From Brevibacillus fortis (GTDB lineage Bacteria > Bacillota > Bacilli > Brevibacillales > Brevibacillaceae): a DNA stretch of 64,000 nucleotides. The notes beneath the pieces are model-generated. The model saw only the letters and a list, made by a program, of their open reading frames with translations. It did not search any database and was not told where the DNA came from. A program made the position numbers and the translations under genes. Numbering within the stretch: position 1 is the stretch's first letter; every line of letters begins with the position of its first letter. The DNA lies in contig NZ_PXZM01000038.1 in assembly GCF_003013395.1 (NCBI RefSeq), positions 59,348 to 123,347 of the forward strand, written 5' to 3'. This document shows, piece after piece, positions 9,010 through 16,971 of this stretch.

Positions 9010-9657
9010 CTAGGAGACCCGAAAGCTTTGTCTTCTCATCCACATCGTTGCAACCCACTTTTCCCCATTAATCACTTGTGTCCCTGCATGCAAAGTGCAC
9101 TCGTTCAATTCATGATTTCTGTAAAAATATTCAAAGTAGACAGCCATGCCTTTGGTAGGAAAAACAGATAAATGAAGCAAAGGAAACACCGTTTCTCCGC
9201 CTTCCTCCACATCATTCAAATACATCACGAGCGTACTAATTCGATTGTTCGTACTTGCTCGACTCGTTTCTGCAAAGAAATCATAATGAGGTTTATATTC
9301 TTGACCAGGGGTATATTGTAGAACTTGTAAGCCATCACCATGCTCAATCGGAATATTCATGATTTGAGAGATTCGCTTCTCGATTCTTGTAATCGTCTCC
9401 GTCTGCTCGCAGAACACCCCGCTGCTCGTTCTAATAGTATTGACCGCACGATCTTCGCCTATTTTTGAGCGTTGCAATCGTTCTCTGGAATGCTCGATTA
9501 ACTCATCGCATTCTTCATCGCTAAGCACATTTCCTAATACAACAACCAGCGGTTCCTCATACTTAGCAAGAATTCGAATCTCTCGATCTTCTGTCTTGAT
9601 CCTATTTCCCCTATGATCAAAAATCGTCCGTTCTTTCTCTGTCGTGTGCCCTATCAT
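9010..9657 (-). CDS. Prolyl 4-hydroxylase-like 2OG-Fe(II) oxygenase
   Basis: The start is ATG 9657 (215 aa), 7 nt after GGGGTG; the two upstream ATGs lack a site. The jelly-roll oxygenase domain carries the iron ligands H and D in KPHYDFF and the distal H in TLHAGTQV. The 2-oxoglutarate-binding K lies in GEKWVA. The QYTPGQEYKPHYD and DVEEGGETVFP signatures are those of prolyl 4-hydroxylases. The likely reaction is hydroxylation of prolyl residues, with 2OG turned into succinate. The substrate is unknown. It is probably a cytoplasmic, single-gene unit. Confidence 0.9.
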   Translation of the reverse strand: MIGHTTEKERTIFDHRGNRIKTEDREIRILAKYEEPLVVVLGNVLSDEECDELIEHSRERLQRSKIGEDRAVNTIRTSSGVFCEQTETITRIEKRISQIMNIPIEHGDGLQVLQYTPGQEYKPHYDFFAETSRASTNNRISTLVMYLNDVEEGGETVFPLLHLSVFPTKGMAVYFEYFYRNHELNECTLHAGTQVINGEKWVATMWMRRQSFRVS

Positions 9658-9792
9658 CGTTATGCACCCCATATATATGACATCCATCACGAAAAATAGA
9701 ATACCATAAAATGGTTATTTACATGTAAACAACTTCAGAAAAATACGAATATTTTTACGGTGTACTTTTACAGTTTTTACATCTTACAAGAC

Positions 9793-9829
9793 CAAAAACC
9801 CGTCTCCAAATGTTAAGAGACGGGTTTTG
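9793..9829. terminator. Terminator of brnQ (bidirectional hairpin)
   Basis: AAAACCCGTCTC pairs with GAGACGGGTTTT (about 9795-9828), with A and T runs on both sides, right after the brnQ stop. Confidence 0.85.
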
Positions 9830-9852
9830 CTGTAACTCCCTGTTTTCCTGAT

Positions 9853-11199
9853 TCATGCTTCCCGTTGTTTTTGAACGTGGTACACATTCTTCCGGAATAC
9901 ACTGATCATGTATCCGCATACCGCCCCTATAAGAGAGGGTAGCAGCCAGCCCAAACCTACCTCATACAGTGGAAGGTACTGAGTAAAATAATGATGGGCA
10001 ACACTGTTGTCTACTCCGGCAGCCTTTAAGCCATCAAACAGACTAATCAGAAAAGTGAACAGTAAACTTCCTTGATACACTTCTGGCCTGCCCTTGAATG
10101 TTTTGTGCAGAAACGTCAAGAAGAGTAACGAGATCGCAATCGGGTACATGGTCATTAAGATCGGAACCGAGACCTTAATGAGTTGCGTTAAACCAACATT
10201 GGCAACGAGTGTACTGAAAACAGACAAAACAACCGCAAATTTTTTATAAGAGATCTTCGGAAACAATGCATGAAAAAAAGATGAGCAAGCTGTAATAAGC
10301 CCTACACTTGTAGTCAAACATGCCACTGTAATCATTAATCCCAATAAAATGCCACCATAAGAACCAAAGTAGTAATTCGAAACTTTTGCCAAAACTTCAG
10401 CACCATTTTCTAAGTGGCCCAACTTTTCCACACTAGAGGCACCCATAAACGAAAGGGCGGTATAGAAAAGTGCGAGGAGTAAACCGGCTATCATTGTTGC
10501 TTTTGCGCACGTAGCCAAAACTTGTTTTTTGGCAGTAACCCCTTTTTCTTTAATCGCATTCACGATGATCATTCCAAAAACAAAAGCGACAAGAGCATCT
10601 AATGTTAAATACCCTTCTTGAAAACCCTTGAAAAATACATGGGATGTGTAATCTGCTTGCGGGGCTTGAAGGGCTCCAATTGGAAAAATAATAGCAGTTA
10701 CTGCAATGATTCCGATAAACGTTAATTTAATTGGAGTTAAGATTTTTCCGACTACATGGATAATTTTCATAGGATTGAGCGATAAGAAGCAGGCAATTGC
10801 GAAAAACAGGATGGTGAATAGAATCAGCGGTGCCGAACCTGCCTGTTCTGATAAGAAAGGCTTTACCCCAATATCAAACGATACATTGCCGGATCTAGGT
10901 ATCGCAAAAAACGGACCGATTGCTAGATATAGAACGATCGTGAATACCATTCCGAATACGGGATGCACGCGACTGGCTAAGGAGCGCAAGTCATCTTCTC
11001 CCGAATAAACAAAGGCTGTGATCGCCAGCAAAGGTAACCCAACCCCTGTAACTAAAAAACCTGCATTGGCTATCCATACATTTGTTCCTGCTAATTGGCC
11101 AAGCATTGGCGGAAAAATTAAATTACCCGCTCCAAAAAACAAAGCAAATAACATGAATCCTATTGTAACTACAAAAGAAACTGGCGCTTTCTGTGACAC
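9853..11199 (-). CDS. brnQ: Branched-chain amino acid:cation symporter BrnQ
   Basis: The start is GTG 11199, 6 nt after AGGAGG; the longer frame from 11235 has no site. The 448-aa protein has about 12 membrane segments and the LIVCS family signature near the start (FALFFGAGNLIFPP). It takes up Leu, Ile and Val coupled to sodium or protons. Upstream lie remains of an azlD-like branched-chain transporter gene on the same strand, so a branched-chain amino acid locus has partly decayed here. Confidence 0.92.
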   Translation of the reverse strand: MSQKAPVSFVVTIGFMLFALFFGAGNLIFPPMLGQLAGTNVWIANAGFLVTGVGLPLLAITAFVYSGEDDLRSLASRVHPVFGMVFTIVLYLAIGPFFAIPRSGNVSFDIGVKPFLSEQAGSAPLILFTILFFAIACFLSLNPMKIIHVVGKILTPIKLTFIGIIAVTAIIFPIGALQAPQADYTSHVFFKGFQEGYLTLDALVAFVFGMIIVNAIKEKGVTAKKQVLATCAKATMIAGLLLALFYTALSFMGASSVEKLGHLENGAEVLAKVSNYYFGSYGGILLGLMITVACLTTSVGLITACSSFFHALFPKISYKKFAVVLSVFSTLVANVGLTQLIKVSVPILMTMYPIAISLLFLTFLHKTFKGRPEVYQGSLLFTFLISLFDGLKAAGVDNSVAHHYFTQYLPLYEVGLGWLLPSLIGAVCGYMISVFRKNVYHVQKQREA

Positions 11200-11294
11200 A
11201 ACAATCCTCCTAATTGTGCTATATCTCTCATTCATAAATGTTCATTCAGATGGTTACTTACCTAACTCTCATTTATTCATTCTGATACTATACT

Positions 11295-11584
11295 CTAAAT
11301 AAACATTCTTTTCAAACACACATAACTCAAAGTACCGCTCCGCTCGAAAGAGAAAGACACTCCAATCGCTATGAGCGCAGTTACTCCAAGTTGCCAGAAA
11401 TCAAGCTTATATCCCTGATACAGTATACTACCAGCACCCCCAATGTCGCAGCAGGAAGTACCTTCCTTAGATACCTCACGCAATTATTTATATATTTCAG
11501 AAAATATTTATTTTTCTTAACTTGAAATGAATTGTCAATTTTCCTTATAATTACAACTAAGCCTTTTGTTGATAGAAAACTCAT
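11295..11584 (-). pseudogene. azlD-like remnant (branched-chain amino acid transport), frameshifted
   Basis: Two overlapping minus-strand frames carry pieces of an AzlD-like small membrane protein. The first holds YLRKVLPAATLGVLVVYCIR, very like the AzlD core YLGKVLPYAxIGLLVxYCLK, and stops at 11381. The second frame continues with WQLGVTALIAIGVSFSFERS, which fits the LIAI...KRNTLLS part of AzlD. The family's N-terminal RFLPF region is missing, and no companion azlC is seen. A decayed gene is the best reading. The promoter of the peptide cassette now lies inside it on the other strand. Confidence 0.6.
11522..11551 (+). promoter_or_regulatory. Sigma-A type promoter for the peptide cassette
   Basis: TTGAAA (11522-11527) and TATAAT (11546-11551) are separated by 18 bp. 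This would start transcription about 60 nt upstream of the first peptide. Confidence 0.6.
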
Positions 11585-11619
11585 ATAATTCCACCCCTAT
11601 GGAAAGGAGGTGTAAACTC

Positions 11620-11715
11620 ATGAAAAAAGTCGTAAAAGTAGCAGTAAACAAGAACAAACAAGTGCAAGAAATGAAAGCGTTGAAATGGCGTGTAGTTGTT
11701 GATCTGTGCTTGTAA
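11620..11715 (+). CDS. Small leader-core-like peptide 1 (candidate modified or signalling peptide precursor)
   Basis: This 31-codon gene has a strong AAAGGAGGTG site 7-9 nt before ATG 11620. The N-terminus MKKVVKV, then NKNKQVQEMK, matches the next peptide (MKQVVKV ... NNQNVQEMK), while the C-terminal part differs (ALKWRVVVDLCL). That is the conserved-leader, variable-core layout of ribosomal peptide precursors. There is a single Cys, two residues from the end. It has no signal peptide, and I recognise no known family. The chance that the paralogous pair is random is low given position, spacing and ribosome binding sites. Confidence 0.72.
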   Translation: MKKVVKVAVNKNKQVQEMKALKWRVVVDLCL

Positions 11716-11777
11716 GAGAGTCAAAAAAGCATGCATGATCACCGTATATAAAAATTTTGGAAAGGACGGGATTTCTC

Positions 11778-11876
11778 ATGAAACAGGTAGTGAAAGTACA
11801 ACTTTCTAACAATCAAAACGTTCAAGAAATGAAATTGCTTCCCCTTCCAATTATGACGCCTGCGTGTCATAAGTAA
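11778..11876 (+). CDS. Small leader-core-like peptide 2 (paralogue of peptide 1)
   Basis: This 32-codon gene starts at ATG 11778 after AAAGGACGGG. It shares MK-VVKV and N--VQEMK with peptide 1, then ends LLPLPIMTPACHK, again with one Cys near the C-terminus. The gap to peptide 1 is 62 nt. A strong terminator follows at once. The proline-rich core is unlike that of peptide 1, so the two would give different products from the same leader. The function is unknown. Confidence 0.72.
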   Translation: MKQVVKVQLSNNQNVQEMKLLPLPIMTPACHK

Positions 11877-11883
11877 TTGATTG

Positions 11884-11917
11884 TTCAAGAGCACCTCGTG
11901 TGCTCTTGAATTTTTTA
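11884..11917 (+). terminator. Terminator (possible read-through) between the peptides and the HExxH gene
   Basis: TTCAAGAGCAC (11884-11894) pairs with GTGCTCTTGAA (11900-11910) and is followed by TTTTTT. It would give much peptide mRNA and less of the downstream gene if some transcripts read through. Confidence 0.85.
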
Positions 11918-11971
11918 TGAAAAAGTCTCGCTTTCTAGGCAGTAAGCAAACATGACGGGATGGTGCAGTTT

Positions 11972-13450
11972 ATGAATCAAGCGCATTTGTTGGAAAGATA
12001 TCATCAGTTGAGAGAGCTTGCCGAGGATCAAGACGCATGGCTAGAATCAGAGATCGGTTCCGATCTTTGGGTGGATGGAATTAACGTATTTTTAACGGTA
12101 TCACCAGAGGATTTTATTGAGGGACTTGAGAGATTCGAGGGTACCTACGGTTTTCGGAACCATGGAATTGTAAGCGATATACGTCAATTTCAACATTATT
12201 GTAGAGAAGCAGCAGCGGATGGTGAATTTCCTTTATATCAGGCTCTAGCAGTTGGGATGACCTGGTTAAGCTTACAGTCTCAAATAAACGGCGGCTATTT
12301 CAACTTGCCTGTTCAAATTACCAATCATTCCATCGCTTTGTTGTTAAGTCCAACCTATTTAGCAGTTTGGGCACATAGTTACAATGAAGGGATTGGATTA
12401 TACTTAGATTTATACTCGACGTTACCAACATTATTCCGACCAGAACATGGACGGATCTATCAAAATGCAGGATCGTATTTGGAAGGAAGTCACATCAAGT
12501 TTCCTTTTCAAAATTACTTCCACGAAATTGCTCATATCCTATTCTTCCATGACGTCTATCAACGTGTACTGGGGAACGTAGACGAATGTAGAAGCTACTG
12601 GACACATATCGAAGCATGCATTTATGGACTTGAGGAGCAGGTTCTCGCTGAAATGATGGAAGTGCAACCAGATTTGCATGCCATCGATGATGGATTCGGA
12701 AGTAATAAAGGATTCGAGGAGTTTATCTCTTATCGATTTGGTATTCTTGGTGCTCCCGAGGATAGGTCGATATCAAAAGATACAGTTCGCACATATATCA
12801 AAAGAAACATGCAATTAGGCGAAGCTAATGAAAGCATCCCTGAGAATGGGGTAAAAGCAAGGATTCTTGCTAGTCATAAGCTAGATGAGGAACAATTACA
12901 AGAACTCGATACTTACTGCAAGTCATTTGCTACTGCATTGCAAGTACATAGCTTGTGGGGAATCAAAAGCTATCAACGAAATTCGATTCCTGCGTATCGT
13001 GAAGTGGTAGAGTTACTCTCTCCTGATGCATACTGCCTGCAAAAACTCGAAGAATCTCTGCGACCAGATTCATGGGGTACATTAGAGGAATTGTTATCGA
13101 AAAATCCATTTGTTGAGATATGCGCTCAAACAAGAGAAAAGAATATTCAGGTCTGGAACTTGCGTGATACCATGTCTCGGTTGGCAGAAATGCGCGGATA
13201 TTTGGCAAACGCTAATGAACCTGGTTATGGTGAGACCAATCAAGAGCTATATGGGATAGCAAAGCGTTTAGCTAGCGTCATTCACGAGGAGAAACAAAAA
13301 GAGGGCCTGGAAGAGCAGTATGAAATCCAGTACGCCGACATGAAACGAGAAATTAGCGAATCATTAAACCGATTGCCTAACGTGGAAGTACGCGATCATT
13401 TACACAATCTTCTCTCCAAGCCCTATTACTTTGTGTTAGAGCCAAATTAA
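11972..13450 (+). CDS. Helical HExxH protein of unknown function, next to the small peptides
   Basis: The start at ATG 11972 (492 aa) has GGATGGTG at good distance; the ATG at 11960 is too close to any purine tract. The protein is soluble with no signal peptide. Residues about 184-188 read HEIAH within NYFHEIAHILFFHDVY, a zinc-protease-like HExxH helix. Possible further ligands are E249/E250 in GFEEFISYRFG. An alternative is a helical di-iron or haem-oxygenase-like fold, since several other E and H residues sit in helices (WTHIEAC). I do not recognise the family. Its position after two leader-core peptides suggests it cleaves or modifies them. That is inference. Confidence 0.7.
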   Translation: MNQAHLLERYHQLRELAEDQDAWLESEIGSDLWVDGINVFLTVSPEDFIEGLERFEGTYGFRNHGIVSDIRQFQHYCREAAADGEFPLYQALAVGMTWLSLQSQINGGYFNLPVQITNHSIALLLSPTYLAVWAHSYNEGIGLYLDLYSTLPTLFRPEHGRIYQNAGSYLEGSHIKFPFQNYFHEIAHILFFHDVYQRVLGNVDECRSYWTHIEACIYGLEEQVLAEMMEVQPDLHAIDDGFGSNKGFEEFISYRFGILGAPEDRSISKDTVRTYIKRNMQLGEANESIPENGVKARILASHKLDEEQLQELDTYCKSFATALQVHSLWGIKSYQRNSIPAYREVVELLSPDAYCLQKLEESLRPDSWGTLEELLSKNPFVEICAQTREKNIQVWNLRDTMSRLAEMRGYLANANEPGYGETNQELYGIAKRLASVIHEEKQKEGLEEQYEIQYADMKREISESLNRLPNVEVRDHLHNLLSKPYYFVLEPN

Positions 13451-13465
13451 TAGCTGATGATGCGT

Positions 13466-13508
13466 CAAAGACCGGCGATATTCACTATGTTGGTCTTTGT
13501 TTTTTTAT
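13466..13508 (+). terminator. Terminator of the HExxH gene
   Basis: CAAAGACC (13466-13473) pairs with GGTCTTTG (13492-13499), followed by TTTTTTT. The rest of 13508-13703 holds no gene. It has the short direct repeat CGTTTAGG at about 13631 and 13654. Confidence 0.8.
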
Positions 13509-13703
13509 GCAATAACGGGATATCCTTCTTTACTCCCTCCCTACATCAGCCTGTCTCTTCTGCAACTCATTGTTAGGCTGTTGAATCATTTGTTTCCCCC
13601 TCCCCTAGTTTTTATCCTTTTTTTAGAAATCGTTTAGGGTTTGTTTTGAACTTGCGTTTAGGATGGGGGTAAGACAAATTTTTCAGATGGGAGAGGTTTT
13701 TGC

Positions 13704-14333
13704 ATGCTTGAGAAACTTCCTAAAATTTGGTGGGGGTTATTTCTTGTATCTCTCGTGGTTATCCTTCCATTTATGGCTCCCTATTTAACATTAGATCCTG
13801 CAAACAGTCGAATAACGATTATTTCCGGTTCTCTTCAATATCCTTTATTAGTCGCTCATATCGTTTCTGCTTTCATTGCTCTTCTCACTGGTTTTTTCCA
13901 GTTTGTCGACCGAATTCGCCTAAAGAAACCAAGAATACATCGTTTTCTTGGGAGGCTTTATGTGTTTAGTGTGTTTATCAGCGGACTGCTCTCTTTTGGG
14001 GGTATCTTTTATGCAGAAAATTTCATGAAGGCAACCAGCTTCCTTGTCTTATCTTTAGCTTGGCTGTTCACTTGCTGGAAAGGGTATCGTACCGCCATCA
14101 ACAGGCAATATGAGGAACACCGAAAGTGGATGATTCGCAGTTTTGGAATGACATTAGTTGCCATAAGCGCGCGTTTATTGGTGCCAGCATTACTCCTTCT
14201 GTACTTTATTTTTCACGGTTTTTCTCTTCCGCATGGTATGGGAACCGTAATTGGAGAGGTATTGCATGTAAACATTTGGGCTGGGCTTATTCTTAATTTT
14301 GTTATTGTTGAGTGGGTTATATTGAAGAAATAG
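13704..14333 (+). CDS. DUF2306-type multi-pass membrane protein
   Basis: This 209-aa protein has about six membrane segments. The start at ATG 13704 follows GGGAGAGG. Typical family points are the HIVSAFIALLTGFFQF segment, the RIHRFLGRLYVF loop, YRTAINRQYEEHRKWMIRSF and a late VNIWAGLILNFVIVEW. The function of this family is not known; histidines and arginines in the loops may bind a cofactor. It has its own upstream gap and terminator, so a link to the peptide cassette is uncertain. Confidence 0.75.
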   Translation: MLEKLPKIWWGLFLVSLVVILPFMAPYLTLDPANSRITIISGSLQYPLLVAHIVSAFIALLTGFFQFVDRIRLKKPRIHRFLGRLYVFSVFISGLLSFGGIFYAENFMKATSFLVLSLAWLFTCWKGYRTAINRQYEEHRKWMIRSFGMTLVAISARLLVPALLLLYFIFHGFSLPHGMGTVIGEVLHVNIWAGLILNFVIVEWVILKK

Positions 14334-14373
14334 GCTTGCTTCGTCACGCTACATGAGCGATGGGATGGTAGCA

Positions 14374-14418
14374 CAAAGAAGGACTGTCTCGATCGTTGAA
14401 TCGGGACAGTCCTTCTTG
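14374..14418. terminator. Long terminator hairpin after the DUF2306 gene
   Basis: CAAGAAGGACTGTC-like arms (about 14374-14388 and 14405-14418, GACAGTCCTTCTTG) form a strong stem. It marks the left border of the AT-rich accessory region. No further gene lies in 14419-14533. Confidence 0.75.
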
Positions 14419-14533
14419 TAAAAGAAAAACGCATATCTAGATATGTTTTACCGGCACACAAATATCGACGACGTACCTGTGCCCTACAAGGTTTGCTCTA
14501 ATATCCCTGGTACCTACTTTTCTTTACTTAATA

Positions 14534-16465
14534 CTAAATAAATTTATTGTCATTCCCTCTCCAATTTTTACGGAGATAATCTTCGAATTTATAACCCTCA
14601 ATGTCCAGTTCCCCAACGTGATCCGTAACGATGACTTGCGGTTTGAATTGAGTCGTCTCTTTTATCAACTCAATTTCTTCTAAAATCGTCTTATAAATTT
14701 GCTCCACCTTTTGGACATCATTCGATTTTTCTTTTGCATTAACAAATATTTTCTCAGGAAAATAAACCTGGCTTGGTTGGTCAAGGAATAGTATAGAAGG
14801 TAAAGCTGATTTCTCCTGTAATGCAAAGAAATGCAGGAAGCTTAGAAACAGACTTACATGGCAAGCAAGCCAGTTGGCTCCACTCCCCATTTCACTGAGA
14901 TATACCCTAGACTTACTTTCTTTATCGTGATGATATAAATCAAATGTATCTAACAGAAAATTCATATCGGCTGGTCTAAACTCTTCTTCAAAGTCCACTT
15001 TTTCAATAACTCTGCTTATATTTGTTTTAAAGAATGTTTCTGCTTGTGAGTAATAAGAGTTTAAATTGTATCCATCAATTAGCCTGTTAAGTTCTATAAT
15101 CCTTACATCTGATTCATTATCATTTTTACGAAGATTTGCTTGTTGCTCTTCAATTTTTTTGCACTCTATATCAATTTCAGCTCTTGCATATACAACTTCA
15201 TTATCAAGCTTCTTCGTTTTCTTCCATCTGTCAGTAATTTCTTCAATTTTGCTAATTTCATTCCCAAGTCTCCTGATTTCATCATTTAGTTTATCTTTTT
15301 CCATGCTTAAATTGTGAATCTGTAAATGGAACTCATTACCTTGAACTTTAACGCTTGCAAGTTCCTCTACAAGCCACTTTTTGGAATGTTTTAATGAAAC
15401 AATTTTCTTGGTCAGAACTTTTACTCCTTGCCCACATACAGGACAATCATAAGAATCATTATGGTGAAGCGAGTGATTTAATATAGCTTTGAGCGACTTT
15501 AAGTTAGAAGAGTAATTCTTTCCATATCCATGACTAAGCTCTAAATTTCTTATACTCATTTCGATATCATATCTTTGCTGTTTCAGTTCTTCACGCTGTT
15601 TTTTTAATTCACCATGTCTATGTTCCATCTCTTCTGATAAATAACTTTCTCTTGTGAAGTCAGGCAGGCTCTTTCTTAAACTTAGCAATTTAGTTAATGA
15701 TAAATTATCATCCAAGGTCTTACCAACTAGCATATAATAACGTTTAAACGTATTTAGCAAATCCCTTTTGATTTTCTCAGTTGATTTGCTATACGATTGT
15801 TGTAACTTTTCATTACGCTTCTGTTGTTTTATAAGTTCATCCAATTCTAATCTATAATTATAATATTGCTGGTCTACCCAGCCTGCAAAGACCGGGAACT
15901 GTTTAATCGTCTGATCCCGTTTTTGAGAATCTTCAAAACGATAGAACAAAGCAAATTTACTTGCTACTAAATTTTGATGTTGAAACATATATGAAGTCAT
16001 GTTTCTTACTGATGGTCTTGGTTCATTTTTTATGGCATCTATATTTTCAGTCGAACTAGTTACTGTAATTCCAAACTCTCTTCCTAATTCAATTTTTGCT
16101 TGTTCTAAATTCAACTTGTTCTCTTCTGTAAAGAGATCCATTGATAATTCTTTCGGTACAATATCTTGGGAAGTTCGATACAAATACATTTGCTTTTTAC
16201 CATCATCATCCAATCGGTTTCGAGCTACAACTAGATGGTACTTTGGAAATTTTAGAATAAGAGCAAACAAATGTCCAAACTTTGTAACTTCGCCTTTTGG
16301 AATAGTCGATTTTGAGCTTCCAAGGCAATAGTCAATTATTTCAAGTAAAGCGCTCTTACCGCTTTTAGATTCACCCGTTATCACATTTAACCCATCAGTT
16401 AAATCAACATGCCTTTTCTCACCTTCATTATTGAATGTAAGAATTGATTTAATATATACATTCAT
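14534..16465 (-). CDS. ABC-3C system ATPase (DUF3732, SMC/Rad50-like)
   Basis: The start is ATG 16465, which overlaps the stop of the middle component (ATGA); the product is 643 aa. The Walker A motif is TGESKSGKSALLE near residue 40. A long coiled-coil middle is broken by a CPVCG zinc-hook-like turn. The C-terminal ATPase half has an ABC-signature-like LSEMGSGANW and Walker B ILFLDQPSQ. This matches DUF3732 proteins, described as the ATPase of ABC-three-component conflict systems. It likely senses foreign nucleic acid or a disturbance and triggers the effector. It is markedly AT-rich and the last gene of a three-gene operon. Confidence 0.82.
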   Translation of the reverse strand: MNVYIKSILTFNNEGEKRHVDLTDGLNVITGESKSGKSALLEIIDYCLGSSKSTIPKGEVTKFGHLFALILKFPKYHLVVARNRLDDDGKKQMYLYRTSQDIVPKELSMDLFTEENKLNLEQAKIELGREFGITVTSSTENIDAIKNEPRPSVRNMTSYMFQHQNLVASKFALFYRFEDSQKRDQTIKQFPVFAGWVDQQYYNYRLELDELIKQQKRNEKLQQSYSKSTEKIKRDLLNTFKRYYMLVGKTLDDNLSLTKLLSLRKSLPDFTRESYLSEEMEHRHGELKKQREELKQQRYDIEMSIRNLELSHGYGKNYSSNLKSLKAILNHSLHHNDSYDCPVCGQGVKVLTKKIVSLKHSKKWLVEELASVKVQGNEFHLQIHNLSMEKDKLNDEIRRLGNEISKIEEITDRWKKTKKLDNEVVYARAEIDIECKKIEEQQANLRKNDNESDVRIIELNRLIDGYNLNSYYSQAETFFKTNISRVIEKVDFEEEFRPADMNFLLDTFDLYHHDKESKSRVYLSEMGSGANWLACHVSLFLSFLHFFALQEKSALPSILFLDQPSQVYFPEKIFVNAKEKSNDVQKVEQIYKTILEEIELIKETTQFKPQVIVTDHVGELDIEGYKFEDYLRKNWRGNDNKFI

Positions 16466-16971
16466 AAAAGCGTTACCCCCAGCAAACGATATACATTCGA
16501 GACTTCCATTTTTGAACACAGTAATCCCAAGTAGTGAGCTGCCCTAATAAAATCTCTTACATTTTTATTCAGAGTATCTTTGTAATCAATGGTTTGAGAA
16601 AGCTCTATTCCTTCTGAACCCAGTCGAATTCTCCCTTCATTTGCAGCAATAATAAAAGACTGGTTCGTCAAGGTATAAAAATAAAACACTCTCTCTTGGA
16701 GACCACCTAATGCAGCAGCCTTATTAACATCATCGACAAACAAACTTCGTAAAGAACTTCTACTCTGTGCTGTTATTAATAATTTTCGAGATGGACGATA
16801 ATAGATAATTGGCAAGACAATATATAAAAGATTAAAAGGAACTACTGACTTTTCATAACCCGAAATAAATGCATGGATAATTCTACTCATGTAAAATGGA
16901 TTTAAGGTAATGTTCTGAATATGGTCAATATATTCATATTCCTCATATGTTATTGTTTCATCACGTTCCAT
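16462..16971 (-). CDS. ABC-3C system middle component
   Basis: This 169-aa protein is coupled on both sides: its start lies 22 nt inside the upstream gene and its TGA overlaps the ATPase start. It has the short alpha-helical form typical of middle components (LNPFYMSRIIHAFISGY, VPFNLLYIVLPIIYY, then a late RAAHYLGLLCSK). Such proteins are thought to bridge the ATPase and the effector subunit and resemble winged-helix adaptors. Identification rests on gene order plus this layout. Confidence 0.75.
   Translation of the reverse strand: MERDETITYEEYEYIDHIQNITLNPFYMSRIIHAFISGYEKSVVPFNLLYIVLPIIYYRPSRKLLITAQSRSSLRSLFVDDVNKAAALGGLQERVFYFYTLTNQSFIIAANEGRIRLGSEGIELSQTIDYKDTLNKNVRDFIRAAHYLGLLCSKMEVSNVYRLLGVTLL

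Noticed and set aside
11671..11688. KxxxW motif (KALKW) in peptide 1, recalling streptide-type precursors
   Set aside because: No radical SAM gene is nearby, and peptide 2 lacks the Trp, so the match is probably chance.
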